Part shown: piece after piece, positions 58,079 through 64,000 of the stretch
How positions within the stretch are numbered: the stretch's first letter is position 1
Layout: each line of letters begins with the position of its first letter
Assembly (NCBI GenBank): GCA_947630925.1
Contig: CANRJM010000009.1
Span: forward strand, 1-64,000
DNA from: an uncultured Lachnospiraceae bacterium
Lineage (GTDB): Bacteria > Bacillota > Clostridia > Lachnospirales > Lachnospiraceae
Reading direction: 5' to 3'
DNA: 64,000 bases
The notes under the pieces: generated by a model
What the model was told of the DNA's origin: nothing
Seen by the model: only the letters and a program-made list of their open reading frames with translations
Databases searched by the model: none
Made by a program: the position numbers and the translations under genes

Positions 58079-58582
58079 TTAATCCATCTCCTCAAACATA
58101 TCCTGAGCGCCCCGGCTTAATCCGGCAATCCCTGTCCGAACCATTTCCATGATTGCATAGCCGTTTAAAAGCTTTACAAACGCATTCAATTTGTTCTGGT
58201 TACCGGTCAGTTCAATCATCATGGTATCAATTCCCACATCAACAATCTTCGCACGAAAAATATCTGCAATCGCAACAACTTCCGGTCTTTCTTCGGCTGT
58301 TACTGCCACTGTTATCAAAATAAGTTCCCTGCATACTCTCTGACCATGTTTCAGTACTTTGACACAGCGGACATCCTCAAGCTTTTCCACCTGCTTTTCA
58401 ATCTGATCCAAAACCTGATCGTCTCCCTGTACCACAACAGTCATGCGGGAATAAGCAGGATTCTCTGTCTCTCCGACTGTCAAACTGTCTATACTATATC
58501 CTCTGCGGCTGAATAAGCCGGAAACTCTGCTTAATACACCCGCCGTATTGTCAACCAGAATCGATAACACACGTTTTTTCAT
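58079..58582 (-). CDS. ilvN: Acetolactate synthase small (regulatory) subunit
   Basis: The 167-residue product starts MKKRVLSILVDNTAGVLSRVSGLFSRRGYSI, the ACT domain that confers feedback control by valine, followed by the ALS_ss C-terminal domain (VEKLEDVRCVKVL, VDVGIDTMMIELTGNQ). ATG 58582 has GAGGTG at about 5 nt; the longer open frame covers the promoter. The catalytic subunit gene ilvB is not in the window. Confidence 0.96.
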   Translation of the reverse strand: MKKRVLSILVDNTAGVLSRVSGLFSRRGYSIDSLTVGETENPAYSRMTVVVQGDDQVLDQIEKQVEKLEDVRCVKVLKHGQRVCRELILITVAVTAEERPEVVAIADIFRAKIVDVGIDTMMIELTGNQNKLNAFVKLLNGYAIMEMVRTGIAGLSRGAQDMFEEMD

Positions 58583-58634
58583 ACGCCACCTCATGCTTGC
58601 CCCAATGGTTTTATTGATTTTTACGTTATCTATT

Positions 58635-58663
58635 ATTGTAGCAATATATGGAATATTTGTCAA
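58635..58663 (-). promoter_or_regulatory. Sigma-A promoter of ilvNC
   Basis: Minus strand TTGACA (58663-58658), 17-nt spacer, TACAAT (58640-58635). It is 53 nt before ilvN and divergent from the degV promoter. Confidence 0.75.
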
Positions 58664-58691
58664 GAAACGGAAACTTGGGAAAAAACATTGA

Positions 58692-58720
58692 TTGACACTG
58701 CGGTCATTCAGTGTTATCAT
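58692..58720 (+). promoter_or_regulatory. Sigma-A promoter of degV
   Basis: TTGACA (58692-58697), 17-nt spacer, TATCAT (58715-58720). The transcript would start near a small ACATAGT/ACTATGT hairpin (58721-58741). Confidence 0.7.
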
Positions 58721-58794
58721 ACATAGTATTGAAAACTATGTTATTTTGCTTTTTATGCCACTTTACATCTTATCTGATAAGAAAGGAAATGCTT

Positions 58795-59631
58795 ATGTCC
58801 TATTTGATTCTTTGTGACAGTTGTACGGATTTTACTGAAAGCATGGAACACGATTCCCATTTTATACGTATTCCTCTGACGCTTCACATTGGAGATTATG
58901 ATATTATAGATGATGAAACATTTGATCAGAAAGATTTCCTGAAACGGGTTGCCGAGTATCCGGAATGTCCGAAATCCTCATGTCCAAGTCCGGAAAAATA
59001 TATTGAATATTTTGAAAAAGCAGACGATATTTACATTGTCACATTATCTTCTCATTTGAGCGGTTCCTATAATAGCGCAGAAATTGCCAGAACAATGTAT
59101 ATCGAAGAACACGGCGAAAAAAATATCCATGTCTTTGACTCGAAGTCTGCTTCCGCCGGTCAGTCTCTGATTGCATTGGAAATTGACAAACGCGCCAAAA
59201 AGAATATGCCTTTTAAACAGATTGTCTCTGAAATCCATGCCTTTCTTGACAGCATGGGAACAAAGTTTGTATTGGAAACTCTGGAAATCCTGCGGAAAAA
59301 CGGACGTCTCTCCAATATTACAGCGGCGCTGGTCAATGTATTGAATATTAAATTGGTTATGTCCTCTGACGGCAACGGCCAGATTGAAAAAATTTCCCAG
59401 GCACGCGGCATGAAAAAAACCATTCAAAAAATGGCGGAAGCCATCAAAGAAGACGCAGTCGATCCGGCAAACCGTACGCTTTACATTTCCCACTGCAACA
59501 ATCCGGAACGTGCAGAGTTTGTAAAACAGACCATTTTAGAACTTCTTCCTTTCCGTGAAGTGATCATAGCTAAAACGGGCGGTGTAAGTTCCCTGTATGC
59601 TGCGGATGGAGGCATTGTGGTATGCTACTAA
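58795..59631 (+). CDS. DegV-family fatty-acid-binding protein
   Basis: DegV proteins bind fatty acids, and relatives (FakB) feed fatty acid kinase. The 278-residue product from MSYLILCDSCTDFTE has IRIPLTLHIGD, FDQKDFL, CPSPEKYIEYFE and LSSHLSGSYNSAEIAR, all family motifs. AAAGGA lies 7 nt before ATG 58795. No fakA-like kinase is adjacent. It converges with the DUF815 gene with only 24 nt between stops. Confidence 0.93.
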   Translation: MSYLILCDSCTDFTESMEHDSHFIRIPLTLHIGDYDIIDDETFDQKDFLKRVAEYPECPKSSCPSPEKYIEYFEKADDIYIVTLSSHLSGSYNSAEIARTMYIEEHGEKNIHVFDSKSASAGQSLIALEIDKRAKKNMPFKQIVSEIHAFLDSMGTKFVLETLEILRKNGRLSNITAALVNVLNIKLVMSSDGNGQIEKISQARGMKKTIQKMAEAIKEDAVDPANRTLYISHCNNPERAEFVKQTILELLPFREVIIAKTGGVSSLYAADGGIVVCY

Positions 59632-59655
59632 GATACCTTCTAAGCCGACGGACTC

Positions 59656-60960
59656 CTATCCGTTCACACCGACAAGATAATCGATAAACTGCTGTGCCGT
59701 ACGGCCGGAAATACCGCCGTGACTAAGTTCCCATTTATTTGCTTCCGCACACAGTTCCTGTTCTGTCAGAGTAATCTCCGGATATTTTTCAGCAAGAGTT
59801 GTAACAATATGAAAATATTCCTTCTGGGACGGTTTATAAAAGCCAATCGTAACGCCAAAACGGGCTACCAGAGACAGCTTCTCCTGCATCGTGTCAGAGC
59901 GGTGCAATTCATCCTGCGACATATCGGAACGGTCGCTCCATGTTTCACGGATTAAATGACGGCGGTTAGAAGTTGCGTAAATCAACACATTCTCCGGTTT
60001 TGTCTCAAGACCGCCCTCAATTACTGCTTTCAAATATTTATATTCTATTTCAAATTCTTCAAATGACAAATCATCCATATAGATAATAAAGCGATAGTTT
60101 CGATTTTTGATTTCCGCAATCACTTTAGATAAATCCTTAAATTCATGTTTATAAATCTCAATCATGCGAAGTCCGCGGCTATAGTACTGATTTAATACCG
60201 CTTTGATACTGGTCGATTTTCCGGTTCCGGCATCCCCGAAGAGAAGCACATTATTGGCCCGGCGCCCTTCCACAAACGCTTCTGTATTTTCAATCAATTT
60301 CTTTTTCTGCTGCTCATATCCGACCAAATCATCTAAAGTCATGTCTCCTGTCGTCGTAATCGGGCTTAAGATACCATATGTCTCATCATGGGAAATGCGA
60401 AACGCTTTATTTAAGCCAAATTTCCCAACACCGTATTTCTTATAGAAATCCGTTATAACGCGGTACATCTGCTTCTCGTCCGCCGTCTGCTCAATGGCAC
60501 AGCTTAATTCCTGTACCTTCTGGCTTACGCTTTTATTAAAAATCTGTTCGCTCTTCACTACCGCTTTATAATTCAGAATAATATCAAAACAATGGATGCC
60601 CAGCGCCTGTTCCAATGCAGAAAAATCATAATCAAACAATTGCTTAAAAACAGCAAAATCATTTTTAGCAAATTCGTTGACCGTTCCTTCTGTCGCTCCT
60701 ACCTTTTCAGATACCATAGTATATGGATTCTCACTCATAGCGAGCAAAAATGCAAGGTAATTATGCCACAGATTGTTATCAAAGCCATAACGTGTTGCCA
60801 CGTCTAATAAACTATTGATTTCTGCATAAATATCTGTAATCAGATCCTCTTTTTCATAATTACCGGATGCAAACCGTCTGCAGATATCCGACAGCCGGAA
60901 TAAAATACGGTCTTCTTCCATATTTCTATAAATCACTAATTTTGATGTCAAACGATACAT
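59656..60960 (-). CDS. DUF815-family AAA ATPase
   Basis: The 434-residue product has a helical N-terminal region (~residues 1-190) and an AAA core: Walker [17 protein letters not shown] (near 240), Walker [14 protein letters not shown], and sensor region [13 protein letters not shown], with a C-terminal lid ([12 protein letters not shown]). The arrangement matches DUF815 ATPases, whose role is not established. GGAGG precedes the ATG. It lies 35 nt after argS on the same strand. Confidence 0.9.
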   Translation of the reverse strand: MYRLTSKLVIYRNMEEDRILFRLSDICRRFASGNYEKEDLITDIYAEINSLLDVATRYGFDNNLWHNYLAFLLAMSENPYTMVSEKVGATEGTVNEFAKNDFAVFKQLFDYDFSALEQALGIHCFDIILNYKAVVKSEQIFNKSVSQKVQELSCAIEQTADEKQMYRVITDFYKKYGVGKFGLNKAFRISHDETYGILSPITTTGDMTLDDLVGYEQQKKKLIENTEAFVEGRRANNVLLFGDAGTGKSTSIKAVLNQYYSRGLRMIEIYKHEFKDLSKVIAEIKNRNYRFIIYMDDLSFEEFEIEYKYLKAVIEGGLETKPENVLIYATSNRRHLIRETWSDRSDMSQDELHRSDTMQEKLSLVARFGVTIGFYKPSQKEYFHIVTTLAEKYPEITLTEQELCAEANKWELSHGGISGRTAQQFIDYLVGVNG

Positions 60961-60995
60961 GTTACGCCTCCTGTCAAAAAAACAAACCTTTGCGT

Positions 60996-62762
60996 TTACA
61001 TCTGCTCCGGCGCCTCAAGCCCCAGCAGGTCAATTCCCGTCTCCAGAACCCTGCCAACCAGGCGGCTTAAAGAGATATAGGATGCACGCACCGTTTCATC
61101 CTCATTGGTTACGATTTTATTTTCATGATAAAACTTATTAAATGCATCAGACAGCTCATAAACATACTGACAAATTTTATGAGGCGCCTGCTCCTCAAAT
61201 GCCGCTTCGATGGTCTCGCTCCATTTTGACAAAGCAAGCATTACCTCCGTCTGGCTTTTACTCTTTGATGGAAGGACCTTCGTCTCCTCCCCGACAGAAA
61301 TCCCATTAGCGGCAACTTTATTCATCAGAGATTTAATGCGGACAATCGTATATAAAATATAAGGGCCGGTATTCCCCTCAAAAGAGGTAAAACGATCAAC
61401 GTCAAAAATATAATCCTTCGACGCCTGGTTACTTAAATCACCATATTTAATAGCTGCCAGGCCAATTTTTTGCGCTGTAACCTTGCGCACGCTGTCCTCC
61501 ATATCACGCTCCGCCATCTTTTTTTCTACCTGGGCCGCCACGTCAGAAAGCAGGGTTTCTAACCGAAGAACGCCTCCGTCGCGCGTTTTAAACGGCTTGC
61601 CATCTTTTCCATTCATGGTACCAAAACCAACAAAAATCAAATCCACATCTTCATCAATCAGTTTTGTCTTACGCGCGCAACGGAACACCTGCTCAAAATA
61701 CAGAGACTGGCGCTTGTCCACCACATAAATAATCTTCTTTGGATGAAATAACTTCCGACGCTCAACAATCGTTGCCAAATCTGTTGTATTATATAAGGTC
61801 GCACCATTTGATTTTAAAATCATGCAAGGAGGAATCTCCTTCGTATCCGTCTCTTCCTTTACATCCACAACCAATGCGCCTTCATCGATATACGCATATC
61901 CGCCATCTTTCATATCCTGTATCATCTGCGGAATGTATGGCTGCGCATCTGACTCCTTCTTCCACAGATCAAAAGAAACATTTAGCTGCTCATAAATCGC
62001 TTTTAAATCTGCTACCGACACATTGATAATATGCTGCCACAAGGCCAGGTATCCCCTGCGTCCCATCTGCAATTCTGCAGTAGCTGTCTGTGCCTCCTCC
62101 TTATACTCTTCATGTTCTTTGGAATAGCCGCTCGCATATGGATAGATTTCCTCTAAATCCGCCATGGTAAACGGCGCTTCCTCCGGATATTCCCCTTCAT
62201 ATCCGGCATCAAAATATACCAGATCCGGCTGGCGATGCCTTAACTCTGTAATAATCAGACCAATCTGCAGGCCCCAGTCCCCCAGATGCACATCACCAAT
62301 GACTTCATATCCCATATATCTCGCTGTGCGTTTAATGCTTTCTCCGATAATGGCAGAACGTAAATGCCCGACATGCAGCGGTTTTGCTACATTTGCCCCG
62401 CCATAATCAATCACAATCGTCTCGCTTTTTTCTACCTTCTCACAACCAAACGTATCCGATGCGGCCATCCGATTGATATAATCGGCCAAAAAAACATGGC
62501 TTACCGTCATATTAATAAATCCCGGCTGTTGCGCTGTAATCTCTAAAAAAGTGTTACTGCCTGCTAACTGTTCCACCACTTCATTGGCCATCTGAATGGG
62601 CGCCTTATGATATTCTTTTGCCGCCGCCAACGCTCCGTTACACTGATACTGACATAAATCCGGACGATTTGACACCGTTACTTTTGCGTATTTCTTATCA
62701 TAACCAGCCTTCTCAAATGCACTGCATAATTCTTCCTGTAACTGTTCCATAATTTTCTGCAT
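60996..62762 (-). CDS. argS: Arginyl-tRNA synthetase
   Basis: ArgS charges tRNA-Arg. The 588-residue product has an N-terminal Add1 domain ([14 protein letters not shown]), the HIGH-type motif [16 protein letters not shown], a degenerate KMSKS region (KPFKTRDGG, as in many ArgRS) and the DALR anticodon-binding domain near the C-terminus. GAGGAG precedes the ATG. No T-box is seen in the short 5' gap. Confidence 0.98.
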   Translation of the reverse strand: MQKIMEQLQEELCSAFEKAGYDKKYAKVTVSNRPDLCQYQCNGALAAAKEYHKAPIQMANEVVEQLAGSNTFLEITAQQPGFINMTVSHVFLADYINRMAASDTFGCEKVEKSETIVIDYGGANVAKPLHVGHLRSAIIGESIKRTARYMGYEVIGDVHLGDWGLQIGLIITELRHRQPDLVYFDAGYEGEYPEEAPFTMADLEEIYPYASGYSKEHEEYKEEAQTATAELQMGRRGYLALWQHIINVSVADLKAIYEQLNVSFDLWKKESDAQPYIPQMIQDMKDGGYAYIDEGALVVDVKEETDTKEIPPCMILKSNGATLYNTTDLATIVERRKLFHPKKIIYVVDKRQSLYFEQVFRCARKTKLIDEDVDLIFVGFGTMNGKDGKPFKTRDGGVLRLETLLSDVAAQVEKKMAERDMEDSVRKVTAQKIGLAAIKYGDLSNQASKDYIFDVDRFTSFEGNTGPYILYTIVRIKSLMNKVAANGISVGEETKVLPSKSKSQTEVMLALSKWSETIEAAFEEQAPHKICQYVYELSDAFNKFYHENKIVTNEDETVRASYISLSRLVGRVLETGIDLLGLEAPEQM

Positions 62763-62852
62763 GATTCTCCTCTTTTCTGCAAGATAAACTTTATTTCCCT
62801 TTGCTTTACTGCCATAACCAATAGTTGCTTTTTTCTTATCTTCTTTCAGCGG

Positions 62853-64000
62853 TTACTGCGCTTCTTCTATTATCTGATTCAAAATCTGAAAATACTCCGG
62901 AAATGTTTTTTTACAGCACTGCGGATTTTCTATTACAACTCCCTCCGAAGATAAACCGGTAATCGCAAATGCCATCGCCACACGGTGGTCATTGTAAGTC
63001 TTCACGGTTGTTCCTTTTACCTCTCCCGGATAAATTGTCACGCCATCCTCTTTCTCCTGACATCGTATGCCAAGCCGTTCTAACTCTGTGCAGATGACTG
63101 CAATTCTGTCTGATTCCTGACCGCGGGTATGCGCAATGCCTTGTATCGTAACAGGACTGTCTGCATATGGCGCAATCGCCGCCGCCGTCAGCGCCTGATC
63201 GGAAAAGTCGCTAAACGACGCCGTTACTCCTTTCAACATACCTTGTCCGGGAGCTTTCAACATAAGCTGTCCTTTTTCTGTCCAGGAAAGGGTACACCCC
63301 ATCCGGCAGAGCACATCCAAAAAACGCATGTCCCCCTGCAGGGAATCTTTCCGCATATGACGAACAATCGCCGTTCCACCGGTAACCGCCGCCATCGCAT
63401 AAAAATAGCAGGCCGCCGATACATCCGGCTCAATCTGATACTGCCGGTTCTGATAATCTCCCTGCATGACCCGGTAACAATCTGCATCAATCTGACGAAC
63501 GCCCGGATGCCCAAACTGCTTCATCATCTGTTCTGTCATTTTCACATAAGACCGCGCACTGCGTGTCCCCGTCAGATCAATCGTCAATTCCCCGAACCGA
63601 AGCGGCGCCGCCATCAATAAAGCACTTAAAAACTGACTGCTTCTGTCAATATTTAATGCAACGCTTGCAGAAGCAGCGGACTGTTTTATGCCTTCAATAA
63701 CCATCGGAAATGTATATTCCTCTTGCAGATAAGTAATGCGGGCGCCAAGCTGTTCCAACGCTTCCAATAGTTCCTGCATCGGACGTTTTTTCATCTGCTC
63801 CGAAGCATCGATTTCATATCTGCCGTCACACATGGCAAGATAAGCTGTCAAAAAACGGGCTGCCGTACCGGCGCTTCCGACAAAAATTTTCGCTTCCTTT
63901 TTCGGCGTGCCGCCTCCCTGTCCTAAAATACGGACACACTTCTCTGCTTTCTCTATTTCCACAAAAAAGCCAAGCTGTTTTAAGGCGTCTAAAAAATACA
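62853..64000 (-). CDS. aroA: 3-phosphoshikimate 1-carboxyvinyltransferase (EPSP synthase), 5' end outside the window
   Basis: AroA transfers enolpyruvyl from PEP to shikimate 3-phosphate. The frame stays open to the window edge (YFLDALKQLGFFVEIEKAEK at 64000 inward), so the N-terminus is missing. Visible motifs are VGSAGTAARFLTAYLA, MKKRPMQELLEALEQLGA, DRSSQFLSALLMAAP, the YNDHRVAMAFAI motif and the C-terminal KTFPEYF. It is the fourth shikimate gene in the last 11 kb, after aroE, aroK and aroD. Confidence 0.95.
   Translation of the reverse strand, partial: YFLDALKQLGFFVEIEKAEKCVRILGQGGGTPKKEAKIFVGSAGTAARFLTAYLAMCDGRYEIDASEQMKKRPMQELLEALEQLGARITYLQEEYTFPMVIEGIKQSAASASVALNIDRSSQFLSALLMAAPLRFGELTIDLTGTRSARSYVKMTEQMMKQFGHPGVRQIDADCYRVMQGDYQNRQYQIEPDVSAACYFYAMAAVTGGTAIVRHMRKDSLQGDMRFLDVLCRMGCTLSWTEKGQLMLKAPGQGMLKGVTASFSDFSDQALTAAAIAPYADSPVTIQGIAHTRGQESDRIAVICTELERLGIRCQEKEDGVTIYPGEVKGTTVKTYNDHRVAMAFAITGLSSEGVVIENPQCCKKTFPEYFQILNQIIEEAQ

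Noticed and set aside
58583..58720. T-box or leucine/valine leader peptide for ilvNC
   Set aside because: No T-box sequence and no run of branched-chain codons is seen; the gap is short and filled by two promoters.

Overview
The window reads as chromosome of a spore-forming, low-to-moderate GC Firmicute of class Clostridia, most likely family Lachnospiraceae. Supporting signs are the spo0A, spoIVB and spoIIIAA-AH sporulation genes, strong AGGAGG-type ribosome binding sites with frequent TTG and GTG starts, chemotaxis CheV, NADP-type GdhA, and a TetM-like GTPase fused to a NYN domain. Almost every gene lies on the minus strand. Genus cannot be fixed from sequence alone.

Layout. The first 1 kb holds decayed accessory DNA: a charged coiled-coil ORF and an XRE regulator broken by a stop and a frameshift. 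Then, reading along the minus strand, come the str operon (rpsL-rpsG-fusA, with tuf on its own promoter, 1.09-5.66 kb); metY, mnmA, nadA and pta (5.9-10.5 kb); the GTPase-NYN fusion, ung and hisF/hisH (10.7-15.4 kb); an acidic repeat membrane protein with cheV (15.5-18.3 kb); a lipoprotein, a two-component system, an unknown membrane protein and a HAD phosphatase (18.4-23.1 kb). gdhA (plus strand), a phospholipase-C-like protein, a diguanylate cyclase, a small hydrophilic ORF, tRNA-Thr(CGU) and glgA follow (23.5-29.5 kb).

From 29.6 to 56.7 kb lies the conserved clostridial/bacillar block (transcription order from the right): aroD-aroK, efp, spoIIIAA-AH, asp23-like, nusB, xseA-xseB, ispA, dxs, tlyA, nadK, argR, recN, spoIVB, spo0A. 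Two departures stand out. A ~6.9 kb block (thiC with TPP riboswitch, yebC, and a 1413-residue bacterial-Ig protein) separates argR from recN, and aroE sits on the opposite strand between efp and spoIIIAA. The right end carries a 58-residue membrane ORF, ilvN-ilvC with divergent degV, a DUF815 ATPase, argS and the 3' part of aroA, which runs off the window.

Regulatory signals readable by eye include many sigma-A promoters (tuf, ilvNC, degV, aroE, tRNA-Thr, cheV), a sigma-E-like promoter before spoIIIAA, a 0A box before spo0A, a TPP riboswitch with terminator, and about a dozen intrinsic terminators.

The most interesting unexplained signals are: (1) a structured ~100-nt leader present twice, directly before nadA and before an unrelated membrane-protein gene, with compensatory base changes and a 9-nt long-range complementarity that reaches the ribosome binding site; (2) a compact three-hairpin RNA ending in an intrinsic terminator between the divergent HAD-phosphatase and gdhA genes; (3) the TetM/EF-G-like GTPase fused to a YacP/Rae1-type NYN nuclease domain. 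No CRISPR array, intact insertion sequence, prophage or complete defence system was seen.
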